From assembly GCA_003134815.1 (NCBI GenBank), contig PLCO01000012.1, forward strand, positions 1 through 64,000: a stretch of 64,000 nucleotides of DNA, written 5' to 3'. Every line of letters begins with the position of its first letter. Positions within the stretch are counted from its first letter, which is position 1. Source of the DNA: Acidobacteriaceae bacterium (GTDB lineage: Bacteria; Acidobacteriota; Terriglobia; Terriglobales; Acidobacteriaceae). The notes under the pieces are model-generated. The model had not been told where the DNA came from, did no database searches, and was given only the letters and a program-made list of their open reading frames with translations. Made by a program: the position numbers and the translations under genes. Positions 17,974-26,501 of this stretch are shown one piece after another.

Positions 17974-20394
17974 ATGGCCAGGTGGCTCGGCTGTGCTGAA
18001 ATCGTTTTCCTTTTGATGGCCGTCATGCCGCAACCGGCCGCAGCCACCGGCCCGGTTGTCTCCTCATCCACCACTGCGGGCAGCCTCGCAACCACCGACA
18101 CAGGCACTACTGGGGGCGCCACCCCAGCCAGCGACGAAACCTTGTATCTGGACGTTCAGGTCAATGGCCATTCCATCGGTAAAATCGGCGAATTCACTTT
18201 GCGTCACGGCATGTTGATTGCGCGGCCGGACGAATTGCGCGATCTCGGCTTCCGGGTTCCGGTGTCTCGCGCCTCTGAAACCGGCGGTTTCATCAGCTTG
18301 TCAGATTTGCCGGGGGTGCACTGGGTTCTCGATGAAAAAAACCAGGTGCTGCAAGTAACAGCCAGCGACAGTGCCTTACTGCCAAGCCTGTTGCAGCCCT
18401 TTGGAAGAGAACCGGCTGGAGGCAGTCGAGTGATCGAGAGCGGCACCGGCGTCACGCTCAACTACAACACTGTGGGCACATTCTCCGGCGGCCAGATGGG
18501 CGGCAGTGGCTCCATGGAGATGAGAGCTTTCTCGCCGTGGGGCATTCTGAGCTCGGAATGGCTCGGTTTTGCGGGCGTAAATTCGAGTGCCTCCGGCTCC
18601 GCCACGGCAATTCGCCTCGACTCGGCCTATACGTTTGCTGACGTCAATTCCCTGCGCCGCTATAGCCTGGGAGATTTCATCATCGGCGGTCTTGCATGGA
18701 CCCGCCCTATCCACCTCGAGGGCATTCAGATCAATTCTGATTTCAGCATGCGCCCCGATCTTGTGACGTTCCCAGTGCCTACGATCACTGGCTCGGCCGC
18801 AGTCCCCTCTACCGTAAACGTGCTCGCGGACGGCAACCTTTCGGCTTCGAGTCAGGTCGGCGCCGGCCCCTTCGAGGTCCCGCAACTTCCGGTGGTTGAG
18901 GGGGCCGGCACCATCTCGATGACGCTGACGGATGCAATGGGACAACAAGTGACCGTGACGCAACCTTTTTACGCCAGTTCCACGATGCTTGCTCCAGGGC
19001 TCCAGACCTTCGCCGTGCAGTCTGGCTTGGTGCGGCGCAATTGGGGCTCAGTCAGCAACGACTACGGAAAGCTGGCCGGGGCCGCCGTCTATCGCCGAGG
19101 TCTAACCCCGAAATTCACAATCGAGAGCAGTATTGAAGGCACTTCGGGCGCGTTCATGGCGGGCGCGGGCGCGGTGGCGCAGATCGGCAATCTTGGCGTG
19201 GTCAATTTCGCCTTGGCGCCCAGTTTCGGTTCCGGGCAAGCAGGCGCACAGCTTTCCGCCGGCGCTCAACGCATCGGCCGGGTCTTCAGCCTGGGCGCAT
19301 CCGCCATCCTGGCAGACCGCAACTACCGCGATGTTGCATCCGTAAATGATGGCGGGGTTCCGCGCAAGCAGATCAGCGCCTTCACCGGCTTGTCTCTCCG
19401 GCGGTTCGGTTCCGGTGGGTTGGCCTACGCGGCGGTCGACATGGATGCCTCACCCACGCCGCTCCAGTCAGACGTCACGCCTGCCCAACACTCCAAGATT
19501 GTCTCCGCCAACTACTCGTTCCAGATCCACCACGTGTATCTCTATGCCACGGAGTTTCGCGACCTGACGAACAAAGGCGGCAGCGGGCTGCAGATTGGCC
19601 TGACGATCCCATTCGGCAAGCGCAACTCGATTACCGCCGGCGGGACGTCGACTGGCGCAGTGCAGGTGCAGGTGCAACAGCCGGCGCCCGTGATCGGTGA
19701 TTGGGGCTACCAGGCATACATCTCCACCGGCGACACGACCCACGTATTCGCACAGGGGCAATACAAGTCGCCAGTGGGCTTGTTTACGGCCGGCATCGAC
19801 AACGACAGCGGAGTAACGACTGTGCGCCTGGAAACCCAGGGCGCGTTCTCTCTTGTTGACGGAGGCCTGTTCCCCTCCAACACGGTCTACGACAGTTTCG
19901 CCATTGTGGACACTGGTCCCATGCCGCACGTACATGTTCTGCAGGAAAACCGCGATGTGGGCAGCACCAATTCCTCTGGGCGACTGCTGGTGCCTGATAT
20001 GCGCGCGTTCGACCTGAACCACATCGCTATTCAGCCGACCGATATTCCGCCAGACGTCACGATCGACGTCGCCTCGCGCGAAGTGCGCCCCCAGGACCGT
20101 TCCGGCGTTGTGCTCAAGTTCCCCATTAAATTCAGCCATGGCGCATTGCTGCGATTGGTCGATGAAGCCGGGGTTGCGGTGCCGCTGGGCAGCACGGCAA
20201 CCCTGCGGGCTTCCGGCGTCGTCGTCCCGGTCGGCTATGATGGCGATGCCTATGTTGAGGATCTCGGTCCCCACAACCAGCTTGCCGTCGAGTTTCCGGA
20301 CGGGCGGCGATGCTCGATCGCCTTCGACTACAAACCCGCAGCCGGAGAAATCCCCTTGATCGGGCCGCTTCGCTGCCTGGAGAAGAAGCTATGA
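17974..20394 (+). CDS. outer membrane fimbrial usher (CsuD-type)
   Basis: An 806-residue usher that accepts chaperone-subunit complexes and extrudes the pilus across the outer membrane. A signal peptide (about 1-24) precedes an N-terminal periplasmic domain (TLYLDVQVNGHSIGKIGEF..., PDELRDLGFRVP) and a beta-barrel with plug. Archaic-usher features include RRYSLGDFIIGGLAWTRP, DLVTFPVPTITGSAAVPSTVNVL and, near the C-terminus, GRLLVPDMRAFDLNHIAIQPTDIPPDV. The ATG at 17974 follows GAGGTG closely. The stop overlaps the next ATG (ATGA), coupling it to the tip protein. Confidence 0.9.
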   Translation: MARWLGCAEIVFLLMAVMPQPAAATGPVVSSSTTAGSLATTDTGTTGGATPASDETLYLDVQVNGHSIGKIGEFTLRHGMLIARPDELRDLGFRVPVSRASETGGFISLSDLPGVHWVLDEKNQVLQVTASDSALLPSLLQPFGREPAGGSRVIESGTGVTLNYNTVGTFSGGQMGGSGSMEMRAFSPWGILSSEWLGFAGVNSSASGSATAIRLDSAYTFADVNSLRRYSLGDFIIGGLAWTRPIHLEGIQINSDFSMRPDLVTFPVPTITGSAAVPSTVNVLADGNLSASSQVGAGPFEVPQLPVVEGAGTISMTLTDAMGQQVTVTQPFYASSTMLAPGLQTFAVQSGLVRRNWGSVSNDYGKLAGAAVYRRGLTPKFTIESSIEGTSGAFMAGAGAVAQIGNLGVVNFALAPSFGSGQAGAQLSAGAQRIGRVFSLGASAILADRNYRDVASVNDGGVPRKQISAFTGLSLRRFGSGGLAYAAVDMDASPTPLQSDVTPAQHSKIVSANYSFQIHHVYLYATEFRDLTNKGGSGLQIGLTIPFGKRNSITAGGTSTGAVQVQVQQPAPVIGDWGYQAYISTGDTTHVFAQGQYKSPVGLFTAGIDNDSGVTTVRLETQGAFSLVDGGLFPSNTVYDSFAIVDTGPMPHVHVLQENRDVGSTNSSGRLLVPDMRAFDLNHIAIQPTDIPPDVTIDVASREVRPQDRSGVVLKFPIKFSHGALLRLVDEAGVAVPLGSTATLRASGVVVPVGYDGDAYVEDLGPHNQLAVEFPDGRRCSIAFDYKPAAGEIPLIGPLRCLEKKL

Positions 20395-21248
20395 TGCAAA
20401 GACTCACTTTTGCGGTGCTGCTCCTCCTCGCTTTTGCGGCCCAGCCAGCCTCGGCAAATTCCTGCTCAGCATACGCATCGGGCATTGCATTCGGCAGCTA
20501 CTTTGGCGCAACCGTAGATGTCACTGGCACAGTGACAGTCACCTGCACGAGCGGCCAGGCCTACGATGTTGGCCTCAACGCCGGGATGGCGAGCGGCGCG
20601 ACCGTGACCACACGGTCGATGGTGAACGGATCGAATTTGGGATATCAACTGTTCAGTAACGCCGGGCGCACCGCCAACTGGGGCAACTCCTCCAGTACCG
20701 GTTGGGTGGCCGGCACGGGTAACGGAAGCGCGCAGGTGTATACCATTTATGCCCAGATTCCGGCGGGGGAAAGTGGCGCGTTGGTGACTTACACCGACAC
20801 GATTACCGCATCCATATCCGGCTCCGGCATCACTACCGCCACCGCGCAGTTTAGCGTGACCGGGACAATTGTCAAAGGCTGTTCCGTTTCGGCGACCAAT
20901 CTCGCCTTCGGCAATTACACCGGCGCGGTCAATAACTCTACATCCACGGTCTCCGTCAATTGCACCAGCGGCTCCGCGTACACTGTCGGCCTCAGTACCG
21001 GACTGGCGACAGGTGCAACCGTCACCAATCGCAGCATGACCGGTCCTGGCTCGGCGTTGCTGCACTACGGTCTTTACAGCAACTCCGGTCACACAATCAA
21101 CTGGGGCAACACTTCCGGCACCAACTGGGTGAGTGGGACGGGCAGTGGAGCCGCACAGCCCCACACCGTCTACGGCCAGATTCCGGCAGGACAGCACTCG
21201 ACGCCCGGCTCTTACACCGACACAATTACCGTTTCCGTCGCCTATTGA
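20391..21248 (+). CDS. two-domain SCPU tip adhesin of archaic pilus (CsuE-like)
   Basis: A 285-residue protein with a signal peptide (about 1-22, ending ASA-N) and two SCPU domains in tandem (about 23-140 and 145-285). The second domain (KGCSVSATNLAFGNYTGAV) is close to the main subunit encoded at 16671, including the repeated NWGNT and GTGSGAAQ motifs. In Csu-type pili the last gene encodes such a two-domain tip subunit, whose first domain binds surfaces. The start codon overlaps the usher stop. Domain 1 starts almost directly at its first Cys, as expected of a tip protein with no donor strand of its own. Confidence 0.8.
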   Translation: MMQRLTFAVLLLLAFAAQPASANSCSAYASGIAFGSYFGATVDVTGTVTVTCTSGQAYDVGLNAGMASGATVTTRSMVNGSNLGYQLFSNAGRTANWGNSSSTGWVAGTGNGSAQVYTIYAQIPAGESGALVTYTDTITASISGSGITTATAQFSVTGTIVKGCSVSATNLAFGNYTGAVNNSTSTVSVNCTSGSAYTVGLSTGLATGATVTNRSMTGPGSALLHYGLYSNSGHTINWGNTSGTNWVSGTGSGAAQPHTVYGQIPAGQHSTPGSYTDTITVSVAY

Positions 21249-21286
21249 TCTCAGAGACCGGCACCTTCCCGTTTATCCTCCTCAAT

Positions 21287-22741
21287 ATGTCCGCTCCCAT
21301 CCACCCTCCGCGCTGCCAGCGCCGCTGGTTTCTCTGGCCGCGCCGCGCGTTTCTGTGGATCGCCGCCGGCCTTGTCTTGCGCCTGCTCTTCATCTGGTTC
21401 CCGCGCCCCGGCGACGACGATACCCTGGACTACCTCCAGTTGGGCCACAACCTGTTGCACTTCGGCATCTACGGCATGGGCGTCGGTTCTGATCTCTCTC
21501 CCACCATGTACCGCTTGCCCGCTTATCCAATTTTCCTTGGCGCTTTTGAGTTTCTTTTTGCCCGCTTCTGGCCCAACTCCTGGCTCAACGCCGTTTTTCT
21601 CTTCCAGGCCGCAGTAGATCTAGCTTCCGGCCTCTTGCTTATGTCTTTCGCGCGCCGCCATCTCTCTGACCGTGCCGCCGAAGTTGCTCTCGCGCTGGCC
21701 ATGCTCTGCCCCTTTACCGCGGCCTACGCGGGCATCGCGATGACCGAGTGCTTTTCCGTCTTCGCCATCGCGCTCGGTCTTTACGCAGCCGGTCGCGCCC
21801 TCGCCGCTCAGGCTTCGAGAAGCCGCGACTTCACAGCGCTCATCCTGGCCGGCCTGGCGGCGGCTCTTGCCGCGCTCTTGCGCCCTGACGGCATTCTCCT
21901 CTTCGCATCCATCGCGCTGGCTTTGTTCATCGACTCCCTTCGCAACCGCTCCATCGCGCGACCTCGGAGCCTGAACCTCCGGCACACCTTCATCACCATC
22001 TCCATCTTCTGCTTCGCCGCTCTGTTGCCTCTCGTCCCTTGGACGGTGCGCAATTGGGCGGACTTCCACGTCTTTCAGCCGCTTGCCCCGCGCTACGCCG
22101 ATCCCGGCGAGAACTCGATCGCCGGCGCGCGTCGCTGGCTCCGCACCTGGACCGTCGAGTTCATCAACACCGCCAACGTCTGCTGGAACTTCCCCGGAGA
22201 CACCATCGAACTCGCCGATATTCCCGCGCGCGCCTATGACTCGCTGGAACAGCGTGCGCGAACCATCGCCCTCATCGCCGAGTACAACCGCACCACCACT
22301 CTGCCGCCCTCACTAGACGCCCGCTTCGCCACCATCGCCGACCAGCGCATTCACGACCATCCGCTTCGTTACTACGTCATTCTGCCTGTGCTGCGCAACG
22401 CCGACATGCTGCTCCGCCCCAGAACCATCGAGTACGACCTCGACGTCTTATGGTGGCGCTGGCACGACCACCCCGCCCAATCCGCCTGGGCGATCTTCCT
22501 CGGCCTCATCAATCTCTTCTATGTCGCCATTGCCGCCTGGGCGTTCCTGCGCCGCCGCGTTCCCTGGGCCTGGATGATGATTTCCTATCTGGTTTTCCGT
22601 TTCATCGTTCTCGGCGCCATGGAGAATCCCGAACCCCGCTACACCGTGCAATGCTTCCCCATCTTCATCGTTGCCGCCGCCACCGCGCTCACATGCTCCC
22701 GCGCCTGCACTACAAAGCTCCCGCAGCACAATCCTCGCTAA
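21287..22741 (+). CDS. GT39-like membrane glycosyltransferase
   Basis: A 484-residue integral membrane protein with about ten hydrophobic segments. An N-terminal acidic loop (PRPGDDDTLDYLQLGHNL) after the first membrane helix resembles the catalytic acidic loop of ArnT/PMT-type (GT39, PMT_2) transferases that use polyprenyl-phosphate sugars. MTECFSVFAIALGLY and LRPDGILLFASI are also typical. It probably transfers a sugar to a surface polymer or protein at the periplasmic face. It follows the pilus operon by 38 bp, so co-transcription is possible though no functional link is shown. Its stop lies in a CGCTAACTTGCTGAC motif related to the octamer repeats further on. Confidence 0.75.
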   Translation: MSAPIHPPRCQRRWFLWPRRAFLWIAAGLVLRLLFIWFPRPGDDDTLDYLQLGHNLLHFGIYGMGVGSDLSPTMYRLPAYPIFLGAFEFLFARFWPNSWLNAVFLFQAAVDLASGLLLMSFARRHLSDRAAEVALALAMLCPFTAAYAGIAMTECFSVFAIALGLYAAGRALAAQASRSRDFTALILAGLAAALAALLRPDGILLFASIALALFIDSLRNRSIARPRSLNLRHTFITISIFCFAALLPLVPWTVRNWADFHVFQPLAPRYADPGENSIAGARRWLRTWTVEFINTANVCWNFPGDTIELADIPARAYDSLEQRARTIALIAEYNRTTTLPPSLDARFATIADQRIHDHPLRYYVILPVLRNADMLLRPRTIEYDLDVLWWRWHDHPAQSAWAIFLGLINLFYVAIAAWAFLRRRVPWAWMMISYLVFRFIVLGAMENPEPRYTVQCFPIFIVAAATALTCSRACTTKLPQHNPR

Positions 22742-22770
22742 CTTGCTGACCTGCAAAACCGTCCGACCAC

Positions 22771-22840
22771 TGATCTCTGATCTCTGATCTCTGATCTCTG
22801 ATCTCTGATCTCTGATCTCTGACCCCTGACAACTGACCAC
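22771..22840. repeat. 7-bp tandem repeat (TGATCTC)n
   Basis: Seven perfect copies of TGATCTC (22771-22819) are followed by three decaying copies (TGACCCC, TGACAAC, TGACCAC). The array fills the gap between the glycosyltransferase stop and the amidohydrolase start. A 7-bp unit in a short intergenic region upstream of a gene can vary by slippage and alter promoter spacing. Confidence 0.95.
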
Positions 22841-22879
22841 TGTCCGTTATGCGACAATCCTCATCAGACTGTCTCTTTC

Positions 22880-24358
22880 ATGCGACTGCTTCGCCTTTTC
22901 CCGGGTCTGCTCGTGATCGGCTGTGCCTTGGCCCCAGTTCCGCCCTCGCTTCCGGCCGAGTCTCAACCAGAACCCGCACCGTCCTTTGTTCCGCTCGTTC
23001 TTGCCGGCGGCACTGTCGTCGACGTCACCGCCTGGGGTGACTCTGCGCGCGACTTGCCCGGCGCCATTGTCGTCATCCGCGACGGTCGAGTCGTTGACGT
23101 GGGCTTGCCTGGCCAGGTTTCCATTCCCAAAGACGCTCGCATCATCGACTGCGTCGGCAAATTCCTCATCCCCGGGCTCATTGACGGCTATGCCGGAATG
23201 AACTCCCAGGCTCAGGCCAACGCCAACCTCTACATGGGCGTCACCACCGTCGTTGCCCGTGCCGACTCCGAACGTGGCTTTATCGATACCGGCGCACAGC
23301 CAACTCCGCACATCTATCCCATTGACACCATCGGAGTCACCGACAACTGGAGCCTGCTGGCCCGCCATCCCGACTGGGTATCCAAACTCCGCGAGGGCAC
23401 GCATCCCGCCGAGCTCGGCCCGCAGGACACCGCCCGCCAGATCGTCGACACTGCTCGCCTTCGCACTCGGGTGCTCATCCTCACTGCTCACCTCACTGCC
23501 GCCAACTCGCAATGGATTATCGCGCGAGCACACCAGATGGGTCTCGTAACCTACGGCGACTTCGTTGCCACGCCCGATCGCGTTGGCGATGAGACCGGCG
23601 TGGACGCGCTCACCAAGATGGGCCACTACGACCTCGGCGTTATTCCCGACGAGCTCCAGCGTCCGCTTGTCGAAGACCCCGACGGCCCCTCCGCCGACAC
23701 CGCCTACGACTACTCAGAGCGCATTCCACCCACCGACGTGCGCCTGCGCGAGTACGCGCATTTCCTCGCCACGCACCACGCCGCGCTCTTGCCTGCTTTC
23801 AGCCTCTATTATGTCCAGCTTCCTGGTCATCGCGACCTTTGGAAGGAACCTGCCGCGGCCCTCCTCGATCCCGGCCGCATGTACCATCCCACCGATCCCG
23901 CCACCGGCGACATGATGTACCCTCTTCCAACCTGGTCGCGCCACCTTCCCGCCACCGCGCAGCATTGGATGGAAGCAGATTTGCAAAAGAAGGCCGGTCA
24001 ATCCGCCCTCCGTCTCTGGCACATCAATCAAACCATCTTCTCCGCCTTCCCTCATTACCTCGCCGGCTCAGGCGCTGACGCTATGGGAACAATGCCCGGC
24101 ATCTCGCTGCACACCGAGCTTGAGCTGCTCGTCCGTCTCGGCCTCTCCTCGCGTGAAGCGCTGGCCGCCGCCACCAACAATTACGCACTGCAATTCGGCT
24201 GGAATGAGCTTGGCCTCATCGCTCCCGGCCGCCGCGCCGACATCCTCGTCCTCGACTCTGACCCCACCGTCAGCATCTGGAACGCTCGCCGCATCTCCAC
24301 CGTCATCCTCGATGGCCAACCGCTCGACCGCGACTCCCTCCTCCACCTCAAGAAGTAG
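22880..24358 (+). CDS. amidohydrolase-superfamily lipoprotein with degenerate metal site
   Basis: A 492-residue protein. The N-terminus MRLLRLFPGLLVIGC carries a lipobox-like VIGC, so it may be an exported lipoprotein. The amidohydrolase frame is clear: AGGTVVDVTAWGD, GAIVVIRDGRVVDVG, GKFLIPGLIDGYAG and the C-terminal LTREALAAAT-like LSSREALAAATNNYA followed by GLIAPGRRADILVLDSDP. However, the strand-1 H-x-H metal motif after GLID is replaced by GYAG, and the later histidine site reads VTYGDF. The usual binuclear metal centre therefore appears to be missing. It may be an inactive relative or use different chemistry. Confidence 0.75.
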   Translation: MRLLRLFPGLLVIGCALAPVPPSLPAESQPEPAPSFVPLVLAGGTVVDVTAWGDSARDLPGAIVVIRDGRVVDVGLPGQVSIPKDARIIDCVGKFLIPGLIDGYAGMNSQAQANANLYMGVTTVVARADSERGFIDTGAQPTPHIYPIDTIGVTDNWSLLARHPDWVSKLREGTHPAELGPQDTARQIVDTARLRTRVLILTAHLTAANSQWIIARAHQMGLVTYGDFVATPDRVGDETGVDALTKMGHYDLGVIPDELQRPLVEDPDGPSADTAYDYSERIPPTDVRLREYAHFLATHHAALLPAFSLYYVQLPGHRDLWKEPAAALLDPGRMYHPTDPATGDMMYPLPTWSRHLPATAQHWMEADLQKKAGQSALRLWHINQTIFSAFPHYLAGSGADAMGTMPGISLHTELELLVRLGLSSREALAAATNNYALQFGWNELGLIAPGRRADILVLDSDPTVSIWNARRISTVILDGQPLDRDSLLHLKK

Positions 24359-24460
24359 CTTCGCCAGCAAGCAGCGCCGCCGAATGTTTGATCTGCCCTG
24401 TCTCCCAACTCCGCTAAACCCGCTGGCCCCGCTGACTCGGCTAACCTCGCTGCCAGCCGG

Positions 24461-24559
24461 AGGCCTACTACCCAGCCAACTTGCGAACACGCGCCCAGCG
24501 CGGCCAACTTGCCAACCTGCCAGACCTTTAACTTGCCGTCCCGCTGACTCGCTGCTTTG
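24461..24559. repeat. 99-bp direct repeat, copy 1
   Basis: Starts AGGCCTACTACCCAGCC and ends CTCGCTGCTTTG. It matches 24698-24796 with a single A/G difference near its start. Copy-to-copy offset is 237 bp. The near identity implies a recent duplication or gene-conversion-like homogenisation. Confidence 0.95.
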
Positions 24560-24697
24560 TTTCCCTCGTTCCCTTAGTCCCTATTCCCTGTTCCCTCGTT
24601 CCCTTAGTCCCAATTCCCTATTCCCTGCTCCCTCGTTCCCTTGGTCCCTGGGCCCCTCCGCCAGCTCCGCTAACTCCGCTAACTCCGCTGCAGTCGC

Positions 24698-24796
24698 AGG
24701 CCTGCTACCCAGCCAACTTGCGAACACGCGCCCAGCGCGGCCAACTTGCCAACCTGCCAGACCTTTAACTTGCCGTCCCGCTGACTCGCTGCTTTG
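24698..24796. repeat. 99-bp direct repeat, copy 2
   Basis: Second copy of the block at 24461-24559, differing by one base (AGGCCTGCTA versus AGGCCTACTA). It runs directly into the octamer tract. Confidence 0.95.
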
Positions 24797-24967
24797 CTGC
24801 CTTGCTGACTCGCTGACTCGCTAACTTGCTGACTTGCCGACTCGCTCACTCGCTCCCTCGTTCCCTTGGTCCCTGGGCCCCTGCGCCAACTCCGCCAACT
24901 CCGCTAGCTCCGAACTCCGCTGCCCTCCCATCATTTACCCTTGATTCCAGCACCCGTCACGGCCATC

Positions 24968-25477
24968 ATGCCTCGCTTTTCGCTCCGAACCCGCCGCGGC
25001 GGCCAGCGCCGCGATCCTCTGCTGCTCACCATCGCGGTCTATAAATTCCTCCAGGCTCTTCTGTTCATCGCCATTGGCATGGGCGCCCATCGCCTCCTCC
25101 ACAAAGACCTGGCCGACCAGATCGACCTCTTCGCTCGCCATCTCCGCTTCAATCCCGAATCGCGACTGGTCACTTTTGTCCTCGAGAAGGCCTCCCTCAT
25201 CAACGACCCGGTTCTGCGCCGAATCGGCCTCTTTGCGTATTGCTACGCCGCCCTCACCATGGTCGAAGGCATCGGCCTCTATCTTGAAAAGGCCTGGGGC
25301 GAGTACCTCACCCTCGCCATTACCGCCTCCTTCCTGCCCTGGGAGCTTTTGGAGATCTTCCGTCACATCACCTGGATTCGCGTCGGTCTCTTCACCATCA
25401 ACATTCTGGTCCTCCTCTATCTGCTCCGCGTAGTCATCGACCGCGCCCGTCATCGCGCCAAATCGCGCAAGAAATAG
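24968..25477 (+). CDS. DUF2127-family membrane protein
   Basis: A 169-residue protein with four predicted membrane helices (LLLTIAVYKFLQALLFIAIG; LFAYCYAALTMVEGIGLYL; YLTLAITASFLPWELLEIF; VGLFTINILVLLYLLRVVI). The pattern YxxEGIGLYLEKAWGEYL followed by FLPWELLEI is characteristic of DUF2127. The ATG at 24968 is chosen; an in-frame TTG at 24941 lies in repeat DNA. No function is known. It ends 8 bp before a REP hairpin. Confidence 0.8.
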   Translation: MPRFSLRTRRGGQRRDPLLLTIAVYKFLQALLFIAIGMGAHRLLHKDLADQIDLFARHLRFNPESRLVTFVLEKASLINDPVLRRIGLFAYCYAALTMVEGIGLYLEKAWGEYLTLAITASFLPWELLEIFRHITWIRVGLFTINILVLLYLLRVVIDRARHRAKSRKK

Positions 25478-25484
25478 CTGTGCC

Positions 25485-25513
25485 CCGTTCATCGCGTTCT
25501 TTGCGATGAGCGG
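25485..25513. repeat. REP-like hairpin upstream of RAYT
   Basis: CCGTTCATCGC pairs with GCGATGAGCGG (11 bp, one T-G wobble) around a GTTCTTT loop. It lies 38 bp before the transposase start. Together with the hairpin at 26092 it brackets the RAYT gene, the arrangement seen in REPtrons. Confidence 0.65.
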
Positions 25514-25551
25514 AAGTTGCGATAAGATCGTGGCCGGACAAGGATCGAGCC

Positions 25552-26157
25552 ATGCCGAGCGGCCTGAAGCGGTTTCAAGAGGCAAAGTCTCTGCACTTCG
25601 TCACCTTCAGTTGTTTTCGCCGTCTGCCGCTGCTTGAAGCGCCGGGTGCCAGGGAGACGGTCGAGGCTGTGCTGGAACAGGCGCGCGCGCGTCATCAGGC
25701 GCGTGTTTACGCCTATGTCCTGATGCCCGAGCATGTTCATCTGCTTGTCAATGAGCCGCCGCAGATTCTACTGGCCCAGCTTCTCAAAGCCGTGAAGCAG
25801 ATGACCTCGCGCAAGCTGCGAGGATCGCGCGAGAAGTTTTGGCAAGAACGCTACTACGACAGCAATGTCTACGGAGAACAGGCCCGCTCGGAGGTGATCC
25901 GTTATATCCATCGCAATCCGGTCCAGCGCGGATTGGCTGCCAAGCCGGAAGACTGGCCGTGGTCCAGCTTCCGGCACTACGCGAGCGGAGTGAAAGGGAC
26001 CGTCGAGATCGAATCGCAGTGGACAGCCTTCCTGCGAGGAAATCAGCTGCCCGAGGGAGTGCGGCTCGAGGAAGGCGAACGATCATGCTTTCCCACCCAA
26101 GCCGCAAAAGGTGCGGCTTGGATGGGGCACACTCCATCGAGGCAGAACCAGAGGTGA
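25552..26157 (+). CDS. REP-associated tyrosine transposase (RAYT, Y1_Tnp)
   Basis: A 201-residue single-domain Y1 transposase. The HUH metal motif is MPEHVHLLV near residue 60, and the catalytic tyrosine lies in WQERYYDSNVYG near 100. It is followed by the family-typical VIRYIHRNPVQRGLAAKPEDWPWSSFRHY. The ATG at 25552 follows AAGGA by 7 bases. RAYTs nick and join REP hairpins as single strands and are usually single-copy domesticated genes, not full insertion sequences. The last codons overlap a REP palindrome (26092-26126), so the C-terminal tail (CFPTQAAKGAAWMG) is partly encoded by a REP. Confidence 0.9.
   Translation: MPSGLKRFQEAKSLHFVTFSCFRRLPLLEAPGARETVEAVLEQARARHQARVYAYVLMPEHVHLLVNEPPQILLAQLLKAVKQMTSRKLRGSREKFWQERYYDSNVYGEQARSEVIRYIHRNPVQRGLAAKPEDWPWSSFRHYASGVKGTVEIESQWTAFLRGNQLPEGVRLEEGERSCFPTQAAKGAAWMGHTPSRQNQR
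26092..26126. repeat. REP palindrome at 3' end of RAYT
   Basis: Arms CCCACCCAAGCCGCA and TGCGGCTTGGATGGG (15 bp, one G-T wobble) flank the loop AAAGG, followed by GGCAC. Read on the minus strand the flank is GTGCCCCATCC, matching the GTGCCCCGTCC flank of the hairpin at 27294. Confidence 0.8.
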
Positions 26158-26306
26158 AGAAATTGGCCGGGCCACCGGCCCCTGACCCGCTCCAAATCCT
26201 TCCACTGATCGTCGCTTCGGCTCGGATTTTCTGGTAAGTATCCCCGTACGTCAAGGATGCTGAAAAGGCCGTGACAGGGGAGTCTTGTTCCTTGTAAGGT
26301 TTGGCG

Positions 26307-26483
26307 ATGCACAATTTTTTGCAACGCGCGAACGATCTGATCGGATTTTTCCTGTTCTTCATCCTCATTGCAGTAGGCTATTGCGCCCGCTCTCTAGCCG
26401 TGATTGTGCGCGAGATCGAATGTCTACATGAGGATTTCGACAAGGTTCATCACGCCCATAGCCGGGGGAGCGATGAACCTTAG
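26307..26483 (+). CDS. small membrane protein, unknown
   Basis: A 58-residue protein. The ATG at 26307 follows AAGG by 7 bases. One hydrophobic helix (LIGFFLFFILIAVGY, about 11-25) is followed by a charged helix (VIVREIECLHEDFDKVHH). It is not recognised. It sits 18 bp upstream of another unrecognised gene on the same strand, and both are AT-richer than the core genes, so they may be recently acquired together. Confidence 0.4.
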   Translation: MHNFLQRANDLIGFFLFFILIAVGYCARSLAVIVREIECLHEDFDKVHHAHSRGSDEP

Positions 26484-26501
26484 TTGCCGTATCATGGCGG
26501 A

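Larger units (their letters stand above)
24359..24967. repeat. 609-bp low-complexity region of degenerate 8/9-mer repeats
   Basis: No gene is present. The region consists of pyrimidine-rich short repeats on the plus strand. From about 24780 to 24900 these are octamers drifting from CGCTGACT through TGCCGACT and CGCTCACT to CGTTCCCT and TGGTCCCT. The 24560-24650 part repeats TTCCCTCGTTCCCTTAGTCCC-like units. A 99-bp block is duplicated within it (listed separately). Codon structure and ribosome-binding sites are absent. Confidence 0.85.

Noticed and set aside
22771..22840. CRISPR-like array
   Set aside because: The unit is 7 bp with no spacers. It is a simple tandem repeat, and no cas genes are present.
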